Of a stretch of DNA of 5,161 nt, positions 1-5,161 are shown piece after piece (position 1 is the stretch's first letter; each line of letters begins with the position of its first letter). This DNA is from ATZT02 sp038124905 (GTDB lineage Bacteria; Actinomycetota; Actinomycetes; S36-B12; UBA5976): NCBI GenBank assembly GCA_038124905.1, contig JAYPCW010000070.1, positions 1 through 5,161 on the forward strand, read 5' to 3'. The position numbers and the translations under genes were made by a program. A model generated the notes under the pieces. That model was not told the DNA's origin, did not search any database, and saw only the letters and a list, made by a program, of their open reading frames with translations.

Positions 1-623
1 CCACAAGAGAGCGTCTCACCACTACCGCGTTCATGCACTTTAATTTTTACTTTATTTTCTGAAATTTTTTGAACAAACTCAACATTTACTCCATCATCGA
101 ACACTCCAGTGGTAGTCAAAGTTGGCGCAACACTCAAATCTTTTACTTGATTTAGGTCATCTACCAACACCACTGCATGCGGATTAGGTGCTGTGACCGC
201 TTGGCCGCTATAAGCAAAACCATGATGCTCAATCAATAAATCTTTATTTAGAATTTCAACTTTCGGCATAGAGACAGTTACTGAATTTGCCGAATTAATT
301 TTTGCGCTAACTACCCCGGCCCTAGTCCTAAATTCAAAACTTTCTTTTTCAATTAACTTTTCTTTATAAAGATAGGCAGCAAAAACTCTTGCACCATTGC
401 CACACATTAAAGCCAAGGAGCCGTCTGAATTTCGATAATCCATGAGGTAAAGCCCATCGGCTTGCAGAACAATTCTTAGAATCCCATCCGCCCCGAGGCC
501 AAAATGTCGATCGCACATCTTTTTTATATCTTGCTCCGAGAGCACGATTTCGCCATCAATATCAGGGATCACCAAAAAGTCATTGCCGGTGCCATGACCC
601 TTTTCAAACGCTATTTCTCTCAT
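1..623 (-). CDS. dapF: Diaminopimelate epimerase, C-terminus cut off by the window edge
   Basis: DapF converts LL-diaminopimelate to meso-diaminopimelate in the cytoplasm, for lysine and peptidoglycan synthesis, using a PLP-independent two-cysteine mechanism. I translated it by hand from the ATG at 623-621, which gives 207 codons plus two bases. Visible family motifs are HGTGNDF near residue 10, a FGLGADG segment near 41-47, NSDGS at 65-69, MCGNGAR with the first catalytic Cys74, PNPH in the middle, and ERGSGETLSCG, where the second catalytic cysteine is residue 207, the last full codon visible. Family members are about 270-290 residues, so about 65-80 residues lie beyond base 1. The start overlaps the miaA stop by 4 bp (ATGA, 620-623), and an AGGA motif sits five bases upstream. 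No damage is visible within the window. Identification is firm. Confidence 0.96.
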   Translation of the reverse strand, partial: MREIAFEKGHGTGNDFLVIPDIDGEIVLSEQDIKKMCDRHFGLGADGILRIVLQADGLYLMDYRNSDGSLALMCGNGARVFAAYLYKEKLIEKESFEFRTRAGVVSAKINSANSVTVSMPKVEILNKDLLIEHHGFAYSGQAVTAPNPHAVVLVDDLNQVKDLSVAPTLTTTGVFDDGVNVEFVQKISENKVKIKVHERGSGETLSC

Positions 624-1504
624 TTGCTTCCTAGCCTATGGGCTTGCTCAAACAAATCTTCATCTTGCGCATTTAACCAGGTAATTTTGCTGTCTCTTCT
701 AAACCAACTCATCTGTCGTCTTGAAAATTTACGAGTTGCCGTGACAGTTTCTTCTTTAGCGGTTGCCAAGTCAATTCGACCAGCTAGAAAATCAAGTACT
801 TGGCTGACACCTAACGCTTTTCTAGCAGTAACTCCTAGTTCGCTAGCCAAACTTTTTACTTCTTCAACTATTCCCATTTCAAACATCTTTTCAACTCTTA
901 AAGCGATTCGAGAATCCAATATCTCTCGATCTAGCTCTAAGCCAATTCTCACATCTTCAAATACGTTTTTAGCCTTAGGCAAAGTAGCGCTAAACGGTTT
1001 GCCGGTTAGTTCAATAACTTCTAAGGCACGAACAATTCGCCTCACGTTGCCAGGCAAAATGTTTTCTGCTGCCATCGGGTCTTTATTTTTAAGCTCGCTA
1101 TATAAGTCTTCGCCTTTATCTGCTCGGGCTTGATATTTATCTCTAATTTTTTTATCGGTTTTTTGAAAAGTTAACTCATCTAAAACCGCTGTCACATACA
1201 AACCTGACCCACCTACCAAAATTGGGTATTTATCTTTTGCTAAAACTTCTTTAATTTTTTCTCGAGCTAAGGATTGAAATTCGGCAACGCTCGCCTCTTT
1301 ACTAACTGGGTAGATATCTAGTAAATGGTGCACGACCCCTTTGCGATCAGTTAACGGAACCTTCGCCGTCGCGATGTCTAAACTTTGATAAAGCTGCATA
1401 GCATCAGCATTAATTACCTCACCATCAATTTTTAAAGCCAATTCAATTGCTAAATCACTTTTACCAACCGCAGTTGGCCCCATCAAAGCTATAACTTTTT
1501 TCAC
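620..1504 (-). CDS. miaA: tRNA dimethylallyltransferase (i6A37 synthesis)
   Basis: MiaA transfers a dimethylallyl group from DMAPP to adenosine 37 of tRNAs that read UNN codons, giving i6A37. The 294-residue length is normal for the family. The P-loop GPTAVGKS is at residues 9-16, the conserved Asp is at 34 in NADAMQLY, followed by DIATAK at 43-48. HHLLD is at 59-63, GGSGLY at 98-103, the NVRRIVRALE segment at 153-162, and the basic C-terminal motif TRKFSRRQMSWFRRD at 257-271. The start is GTG at 1504, which overlaps the miaB stop in GTGA (1501-1504). No good Shine-Dalgarno sequence precedes it, so translation is probably coupled to miaB. Its downstream neighbour dapF overlaps it by 4 bp. The product is the substrate of MiaB, encoded just upstream, so the two enzymes of one pathway are adjacent. 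Confidence 0.97.
   Translation of the reverse strand: MKKVIALMGPTAVGKSDLAIELALKIDGEVINADAMQLYQSLDIATAKVPLTDRKGVVHHLLDIYPVSKEASVAEFQSLAREKIKEVLAKDKYPILVGGSGLYVTAVLDELTFQKTDKKIRDKYQARADKGEDLYSELKNKDPMAAENILPGNVRRIVRALEVIELTGKPFSATLPKAKNVFEDVRIGLELDREILDSRIALRVEKMFEMGIVEEVKSLASELGVTARKALGVSQVLDFLAGRIDLATAKEETVTATRKFSRRQMSWFRRDSKITWLNAQDEDLFEQAHRLGSK
629..632 (-). promoter_or_regulatory. Ribosome binding site of dapF
   Basis: AGGA on the minus strand with a five-base spacer to the dapF ATG at 623. It lies inside the 3' end of miaA and supports the chosen dapF start. The geometry (AGGA-N5-ATG) is the same as at miaB. Confidence 0.75.
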
Positions 1505-2934
1505 GAGCTTTTAATTAAAACAGGCATTCCTAGAGTTACTGCGTTGCTTGGCTCTTTTAGTCGAGCTTCCCAAAGGTCACCAGCACGGCTTTTTCTCACT
1601 TCACATTTTGAGTCAGCCACTAAGTGATAAGGGGCGGCATAAGTAACTTCAGTGGTAACGAAATCCCCCGGGCGAATATTTTGCGCTTCGTCATAAGAAA
1701 AGTGCACTAAACGATTTTCTTTGGTTCTACCGGAAAGGCGATGGGTTTCACTATCTTTTTTGCCTTCTTTAGGAGCAACTAACACTTCAACTTTTTTGCC
1801 AACTTGTTTCTTGCTCTCTTGCCAAGCAATGTCATTAACAACTTTTAGTAATTTCTCAAACCTTGTTTGAATTAATTCCTGCGGTATTTGATCTGGTAAT
1901 TCTGCAGCGGGAGTTCCAGGGCGCTTTGAGTATTGAAATGTATAGGCAGCAGTAAAGCGAGCTTTTTCAACAACATCGATAGTCTCTAATAAGTCTTCTT
2001 CTGTTTCACCAGGGAACCCAACAATGATGTCAGTGGTAATCGCCGCTCCAGGTAAGTGACTTCTCACTTGATCAATAATTTCTAAATAACGTGATTTGCG
2101 ATAAGAACGGCGCATCGCTTTCAGGATGCGATCTGAGCCTGACTGCAATGGCATATGTAATTGCGGCATCACATTTGGGGTTTCTTTCATTGCCAAAATT
2201 ACTTCTTCAGTGAAATCCCTAGGATGAGGCGAAGTAAAGCGAACTCGCTCTAAACCATCAATTTCACCACAAGCGCGAAGCAAGTTAGCAAAAGCTTCTC
2301 TTTCACCAAACTCAACGCCGTAAGAATTCACATTTTGACCCAAAAGCGTTACTTCAACTACCCCATCGTCAACTAGTGCTTTGATCTCATCCAAAATCTC
2401 TCCGGCTTTCCGATCTTTTTCTTTACCACGCAAAGACGGCACAATACAAAATGTGCAAGAGTTGTTGCAGCCAACGCTAATAGAAACCCATGCCGAATAA
2501 GAAGATTCTCTTTTACTTGGCAAATTAGAGGGGAACACTTCTAAACTTTCTAGAATTTCAACTTGTGCTTCTTGCTGACTTCGTGCTCGATCTAATAGCA
2601 CTGGCAAAGCATTTACATTGTGAGTTCCAAAAACCACATCTACCCAAGGAGCTTTCTTTAAAATCTCACCGCGATCTTTTTGTGCTAAACAACCACCCAC
2701 CGCAATTTGTAAATTTGGGTTTTTGATCTTCTCTTGCACCAGCATGCCTAAGGTGCCATAGAGCTTGTTATCTGCGTTTTCTCTAACGGCGCAGGTATTT
2801 AGAACTATTACATCTGCGCTTTCATCTTGCGACTCAACAAAGCCAGCATCCTCTAATAAGCCAGCTAGCCGCTCAGAATCATGGGCATTCATCTGACAGC
2901 CAAATGTCGTTACGCGATAGGTACCTTTATTCAT
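1501..2934 (-). CDS. miaB: tRNA-2-methylthio-N6-dimethylallyladenosine synthase
   Basis: MiaB is a radical-SAM methylthiotransferase that turns i6A37 into ms2i6A37 in tRNA, using two 4Fe-4S clusters. With the ATG start it has 477 residues. The N-terminal methylthiotransferase domain carries cluster cysteines C13 (TFGCQMN), C48 (LNTCAVRE) and C82 (VGGCLAQ). The radical-SAM motif CNNSCTFC has C156, C160 and C163. QLHMPLQSGSD and IIVGFPGETEED follow in the core, and a TRAM RNA-binding domain occupies about residues 375-445. All six cluster cysteines are present. A TTG codon directly before the ATG (2937-2935) could extend it by one residue, but AGGA then lies only two bases away, whereas it is five bases from the ATG, so I chose the ATG. 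The 3' end overlaps miaA by 4 bp. The region upstream is unusual: its leader is duplicated across an assembly gap. Confidence 0.97.
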   Translation of the reverse strand: MNKGTYRVTTFGCQMNAHDSERLAGLLEDAGFVESQDESADVIVLNTCAVRENADNKLYGTLGMLVQEKIKNPNLQIAVGGCLAQKDRGEILKKAPWVDVVFGTHNVNALPVLLDRARSQQEAQVEILESLEVFPSNLPSKRESSYSAWVSISVGCNNSCTFCIVPSLRGKEKDRKAGEILDEIKALVDDGVVEVTLLGQNVNSYGVEFGEREAFANLLRACGEIDGLERVRFTSPHPRDFTEEVILAMKETPNVMPQLHMPLQSGSDRILKAMRRSYRKSRYLEIIDQVRSHLPGAAITTDIIVGFPGETEEDLLETIDVVEKARFTAAYTFQYSKRPGTPAAELPDQIPQELIQTRFEKLLKVVNDIAWQESKKQVGKKVEVLVAPKEGKKDSETHRLSGRTKENRLVHFSYDEAQNIRPGDFVTTEVTYAAPYHLVADSKCEVRKSRAGDLWEARLKEPSNAVTLGMPVLIKSS

Positions 2935-2976
2935 CAAGTTCCTAGATTACGGCCTAGCTCCAAAACTGGCTAAATC
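2932..2976 (-). repeat. miaB leader repeat, copy 1 (direct repeat with 3299-3343)
   Basis: These 45 bases contain the miaB start codon, its AGGA ribosome binding site and the adjoining leader. The first 33 bases (2932-2964) are identical to 3299-3331. The next 12 match with two differences (2965 and 2970), after which the two copies diverge completely. The offset between copies is 367 bases including the placeholder gap. Seen directly in the sequence; its meaning is treated under findings. Confidence 0.95.
2940..2943 (-). promoter_or_regulatory. Ribosome binding site of miaB
   Basis: AGGA with the five-base spacer ACTTG before the ATG at 2934. It decides the start in favour of ATG over the preceding TTG. 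A TANNNT hexamer (TAATCT, 2944-2949) abuts it and could be a -10 element for a nearly leaderless transcript, but no convincing -35 is seen, so I do not call a promoter. Confidence 0.7.
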
Positions 2977-2998
2977 GCTTTGACCTACTCCCCAGATA

Positions 2999-3025
2999 GA
3001 TCTAATTAGTCGGTTGAGTTAGATC
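2999..3025 (-). other. Weak inverted repeat after the fragment ORF
   Basis: A perfect 7-bp inverted repeat (GATCTAA at 2999-3005 and TTAGATC at 3019-3025) with a 13-base loop begins two bases downstream of the stop codon of the fragment ORF. The stem is AT-rich and no T-run follows in the direction of transcription, so it is not a canonical intrinsic terminator. It may be a weak 3'-end structure or chance. Confidence 0.3.
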
Positions 3026-3027
3026 AG

Positions 3028-3288
3028 CTACCTTCGCTCTACTGTTTGATTTATTAATACAGTCTTCTCACTAGGCGTAGTTAGCGAGACATTTACTTCA
3101 CACATCTCACCCTTTTTAACTATGACTCTTCTGCCCTTAACCCAGCAACTTTCTGGATTCATCGTTGAAATTTCCAATGAATAATTTTCAGGCGCCTTTG
3201 GCAAGCGAATTCGTCTTTGAGTCATTTGATCAGGCACACGATTTGCCACCTTCAATGCGAAGTTATTAACTCGACGCTTTTCTTTACC
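3028..3288 (-). CDS. C-terminal fragment of an unidentified protein, possibly Ig-like surface protein
   Basis: An open frame of 86 codons runs from the gap edge (3288) to a TAG stop at 3028. A TTG at 3255 would give 75 residues, but 11 open codons lie upstream (beginning GKEKRRVNNF), so the true start is probably in or beyond the N run. The visible end is rich in Arg and Lys and alternates like beta strands: IRLPKAPENYSLEI, then CWVKGRRVIVKKGEMC, then VNVSLTT and KTVLINQTV. Two cysteines 15 residues apart flank a V-x-G-x-x-V core. From memory this resembles the last repeat of Ig-like/Big-type domains in secreted actinobacterial proteins, usually seen as STTPxxCxVxGxxVxxxxxGxC. No signal peptide or membrane segment is visible because the N-terminus is missing. 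It lies between recX and miaB in the same orientation, 93 nt before miaB. I do not recognise the gene; the fold guess is tentative, and coding status is likely but unproven. Confidence 0.55.
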   Translation of the reverse strand, partial: GKEKRRVNNFALKVANRVPDQMTQRRIRLPKAPENYSLEISTMNPESCWVKGRRVIVKKGEMCEVNVSLTTPSEKTVLINQTVERR

Positions 3289-3298
3289 NNNNNNNNNN
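3289..3298. other. Assembly gap (10 N)
   Basis: Ten consecutive N mark a scaffold join of unknown real length. The sequence on its right begins exactly with a copy of the miaB start codon and leader, and the sequence on its left is inside an open reading frame. Neither the distance nor the reading frame across the gap can be trusted. Confidence 0.98.
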
Positions 3299-3343
3299 CA
3301 TCAAGTTCCTAGATTACGGCCTAGCTCCAAAGCTGGATAAATC
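3299..3343 (-). repeat. miaB leader repeat, copy 2 (direct repeat with 2932-2976)
   Basis: Second copy of the miaB leader, ending at the gap. It includes ATG (3301-3299) and AGGA (3310-3307) with the same five-base spacing, so a gene starts here and reads into the gap: either miaB itself in another assembly path, or the gene whose end is at 3028. The differences from copy 1 are at 3332 and 3337. The rest of the spacer up to recX (3344-3394) holds no gene and no clear terminator. Confidence 0.93.
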
Positions 3344-3394
3344 TGAGCCTAGCAACGATCGCGCTTCAAAAGAGCTGTGTGAGAAGTGCTTAAC

Positions 3395-3964
3395 TCAATT
3401 TTCAAAAATAACTGCATCTGGCATGTCGGATACGATTTCTTTCGCTACCCGATAACAAAGCCCCGACGAATAGCCTTTTCTCGCCAAAAACCCGACTAAA
3501 CGCCTGATCTGTGTTTCACGATCTTCTCTACTTAAAGACCGATATTTTTTAAGCCCGAGCTTTTTTGCTGATTCATATTCCTCTTCTTCGCTTATTTCGC
3601 TGATTGCTTCTTGAGCGACATCATCAGCAACACCTTTTTGCCTTAGTTCTTGGCGTAAAACTCCCCCAGCTAGCCCGCGAGAGCGATGGCGAGTTGAAAC
3701 CCAGGATTTGGCAAATTCATCATCATTAATCAAGCCAACTTCTTCTAAGCGATCAAGCGCATCTTTGGCTACATCGTCTTCAAAAGCTTTTTCGCGAAGT
3801 TCTTTAGCTAATTCACTTCTAGTTCTTGGGCGAGCGTTTAGGCGCCTTAGCAAGAAATCCTTAGCTTTTTGGGTCTGCTCTAACTGCACTTGCTCAATAT
3901 TGTCTTCATTTACTAATTGCAAATGGCGCCCATGATGCTGAGCGCCATTTCTTTCACTACTCAT
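3395..3964 (-). CDS. recX: RecA regulatory protein RecX
   Basis: RecX binds RecA filaments in the cytoplasm and modulates, mostly limits, their growth and strand-exchange activity. The protein has 189 residues, within the usual actinobacterial range. It has a polar N-terminal extension of about 30 residues with a His-rich patch (QHHGRH, 9-14), then the three tandem three-helix repeats typical of the family: about 33-80 (AKDFLLRRLNARPRTRSELAKEL region, ending in LEEVGLINDDEFAKSW), 81-125 (GLAGGVLRQELRQKGV) and 130-180 (the KKYRSL, RRLVGFLARKGYSS and VAKEIV stretch). The ATG at 3964 is directly adjacent to the recA TAA stop (3967-3965), with zero spacing and no evident Shine-Dalgarno sequence. 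Expression therefore probably depends on ribosomes terminating on recA. No terminator separates the two genes. The stop is followed by 93 nt and then a copy of the miaB leader. Confidence 0.95.
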   Translation of the reverse strand: MSSERNGAQHHGRHLQLVNEDNIEQVQLEQTQKAKDFLLRRLNARPRTRSELAKELREKAFEDDVAKDALDRLEEVGLINDDEFAKSWVSTRHRSRGLAGGVLRQELRQKGVADDVAQEAISEISEEEEYESAKKLGLKKYRSLSREDRETQIRRLVGFLARKGYSSGLCYRVAKEIVSDMPDAVIFEN

Positions 3965-5005
3965 TTATTCAGCTTTTGCTAAAGGAACTACGTTATCTTC
4001 TTTTGCTTCACCTAAACCTTTAGCGGCTTTGATCTTTTCTTCAATCTCGTTAGCAACCTCTGGGTTGTCTTTCAAGAAGTTTCGAGCATTTTCTTTACCT
4101 TGGCCTAATTGATCGCCGTTATAGGTGTACCAAGAGCCGCTCTTTTTAACGATCTCAGCATCAACACCCATGTCAATCAATGAACCTTCGCGTGAAATAC
4201 CTTCACCAAAGATGATGTCAAATTCTGCTTGCTTAAATGGAGGAGCCACTTTGTTCTTAACAACTTTGACGCGAGCTCTGTTACCAACTGCTTCAGTGCC
4301 GTCTTTCAAAGTTTCAATGCGACGAATATCCAAGCGCACTGAGGCGTAGAACTTCAACGCTTTACCACCAGTTGTAGTTTCTGGTGAACCAAACATCACG
4401 CCAATCTTGTCGCGAAGTTGGTTGATGAATATTGCTGTGGTGTTAGTGCCACTTAAAGCGCCAGTCATCTTGCGAAGCGCCTGGCTCATCAAACGAGCTT
4501 GCAAGCCCATATGGCTATCGCCCATCTCGCCTTCAATTTCCGCTCTTGGAGTTAGAGCGGCAACTGAGTCAACGACTAACAAAGTCAAAGCACCAGAGCG
4601 AACCAACATGTCAGCAATTTCTAATGCTTGCTCACCTGTATCTGGTTGGCTAACTAGTAATGAATCAATATCTACACCTAAAGCTTTTGCATACTCAGGA
4701 TCAAAAGCATGCTCAGCATCTATGAAAGCAGCGATACCGCCAGCTTTTTGAGCTGAAGCAATTGCATGCAAGGCAACTGTGGTTTTACCTGATGATTCAG
4801 GGCCATAAATTTCTACGATGCGGCCTCTTGGCAATCCGCCAATACCTAAAGCTATATCTAAAGAAACTGAACCTGTTGGGATCACCTCGATTGCTGCGCG
4901 CTCTTCGCTGCCCATCTTCATAACTGAGCCCTTGCCAAATTGACGCTCAATCTGTGACAAGGCGGCGTCTAAGGCCTTTTCGCGATCATTGCTTGCTGCT
5001 GCCAT
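3965..5005 (-). CDS. recA: Recombinase A
   Basis: RecA forms ATP-dependent filaments on single-stranded DNA, catalyses homologous pairing and strand exchange, and stimulates LexA self-cleavage to start the SOS response. The 346-residue length is typical. The Walker A motif GPESSGKT is at 68-75, the catalytic Glu is at 98 in DAEHAFDPEYA, and the Walker B strand LLVVDSVAAL at 142-151. DNA-binding loop L1 is around 158-166 (EGEMGDSHM) and L2 around 196-212 (QLRDKIGVMFGSPETTTGG). The C-terminal domain covers about 270-330 and ends in a short, modestly acidic tail. The frame is uninterrupted, with no intein at the common insertion sites. The ATG at 5005 is preceded by AAAGGG eight bases upstream. 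It is the first gene of the cluster, and recX follows without a gap. A LexA box in its promoter indicates SOS induction. Confidence 0.99.
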   Translation of the reverse strand: MAAASNDREKALDAALSQIERQFGKGSVMKMGSEERAAIEVIPTGSVSLDIALGIGGLPRGRIVEIYGPESSGKTTVALHAIASAQKAGGIAAFIDAEHAFDPEYAKALGVDIDSLLVSQPDTGEQALEIADMLVRSGALTLLVVDSVAALTPRAEIEGEMGDSHMGLQARLMSQALRKMTGALSGTNTTAIFINQLRDKIGVMFGSPETTTGGKALKFYASVRLDIRRIETLKDGTEAVGNRARVKVVKNKVAPPFKQAEFDIIFGEGISREGSLIDMGVDAEIVKKSGSWYTYNGDQLGQGKENARNFLKDNPEVANEIEEKIKAAKGLGEAKEDNVVPLAKAE

Positions 5006-5013
5006 TTTTGTGA

Positions 5014-5019
5014 CCCTTT
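5014..5019 (-). promoter_or_regulatory. Ribosome binding site of recA
   Basis: AAAGGG on the minus strand, eight bases before the recA ATG. It supports that start. A 4-bp complement (ACCC at 5024-5027 with GGGT at 5013-5016) could partly pair over it, but the stem is too short to call a regulatory structure. Confidence 0.65.
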
Positions 5020-5118
5020 CTTTGGGTTAGTTTGATTTTTCGGTACCCATAAAGGTTAAGCCTCAGGGCCGACAAATCCCTCTACCCAAGAAAAACTGTG
5101 GAAGAACTTGCAGGGTTA

Positions 5119-5147
5119 AAGATAGTCCGAACACCTGTTCGAACCAA
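5119..5147 (-). promoter_or_regulatory. Putative sigma70-type promoter of recA
   Basis: On the minus strand a TTGGTT hexamer (5147-5142) stands 17 bases from TATCTT (5124-5119). The -10 fits the TANNNT consensus, and the -35 shares the TTG of TTGACA. Transcription would start near 5112, giving a leader of about 107 nt. The LexA box occupies most of the spacer, which is the geometry expected for repression by blocking RNA polymerase. No other strong promoter is seen between here and recA. Confidence 0.55.
5128..5141 (-). promoter_or_regulatory. LexA operator (SOS box) of recA
   Basis: A 14-bp site with perfect CGAAC/GTTCG arms around four bases. Read on the minus strand the centre is AGGT, matching the Gram-positive/actinobacterial consensus CGAAC-RNRY-GTTCG. 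It lies between the putative -35 and -10 hexamers. LexA would repress recA here until RecA filaments trigger its self-cleavage. The site is seen directly; the regulation follows from the known family. Confidence 0.9.
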
Positions 5148-5161
5148 ATCTGACACGCCGG

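Noticed and set aside
504..1133. Long plus-strand open frame of 209 codons
   Set aside because: It lies antisense over miaA and the start of dapF, both with clear family motifs. Its product is rich in Ser and Leu and resembles no family, so it is a shadow frame.
2935..2937. TTG as the miaB start codon
   Set aside because: The AGGA motif would be only two bases away. The adjacent ATG has the normal five-base spacing.
2999..3025. Intrinsic terminator after the fragment ORF
   Set aside because: The stem is only 7 bp and AT-rich, the loop is 13 bases, and no T-run follows in the direction of transcription. Listed only as a weak inverted repeat.
2932..3343. Direct repeats as target-site duplication of a mobile element
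   Set aside because: The repeat is too long for a typical target duplication and coincides with a functional leader and start codon. No transposase or terminal inverted repeat is seen, though the gap hides part of the interval.
3708..4751. Plus-strand open frames at 3708-3935, 4125-4349 and 4407-4751
   Set aside because: They are antisense to recX and recA, have no recognisable motifs, and arise from codon bias of the real genes.
3965..5005. Intein or frameshift in recA, as found in some actinobacteria
   Set aside because: The frame is continuous at 346 residues, with the Walker A, Walker B, L1 and L2 segments in normal positions and spacing.
5137..5144. Second LexA site at the GTTCGAAC palindrome overlapping the SOS box
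   Set aside because: The half-sites are back to back in the wrong order and lack the GAAC-N4-GTTC arrangement. It comes from one extra GAAC next to the real box.

Overview
The window is one stretch of minus-strand genes in the order recA, recX, (gene fragment at an assembly gap), miaB, miaA, dapF, read from right to left. The synteny, the Cheo/actinobacterial-type LexA box (GAAC-N4-GTTC) upstream of recA and the protein sequences all point to Actinomycetota. The AT-rich codon choice, short spacers and start/stop overlaps suggest a low-GC, streamlined lineage such as the freshwater acI/Nanopelagicales group. That lineage assignment is inference from memory, not a search.

Right end (about 5006-5161): the recA control region. 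A 14-bp LexA operator lies inside the spacer between a plausible -35 and -10, followed by a leader of roughly 107 nt with a ribosome binding site. recA (3965-5005) is complete and has no intein. recX (3395-3964) starts on the base after the recA stop codon, so the recombinase and its modulator are probably co-expressed under SOS control.

Middle (2932-3394): the odd part. A run of 10 N (3289-3298) is a scaffold gap. Right of it, the 93 nt downstream of recX ends exactly on a copy of the miaB ribosome binding site and start codon. Left of it lies the C-terminal part of an unrelated protein with an Ig-like, two-cysteine pattern, followed by the real miaB leader. The two leader copies match over 33 identical bases, or 45 with two mismatches. 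This is either a true leader duplication that lets the fragment gene start at the second copy, or a sign that two genotypes (recX next to miaB, and accessory gene next to miaB) were joined in one scaffold.

Left part (1-2934): miaB, miaA and dapF are tightly packed with 4-bp start/stop overlaps. MiaA and MiaB catalyse consecutive steps of the ms2i6A37 tRNA modification. DapF makes meso-diaminopimelate for lysine and peptidoglycan and is cut by the left window edge just after its second catalytic cysteine.

Apart from the gap region this is ordinary core genome. I saw no CRISPR array, tRNA, rRNA, insertion sequence or new defence system.
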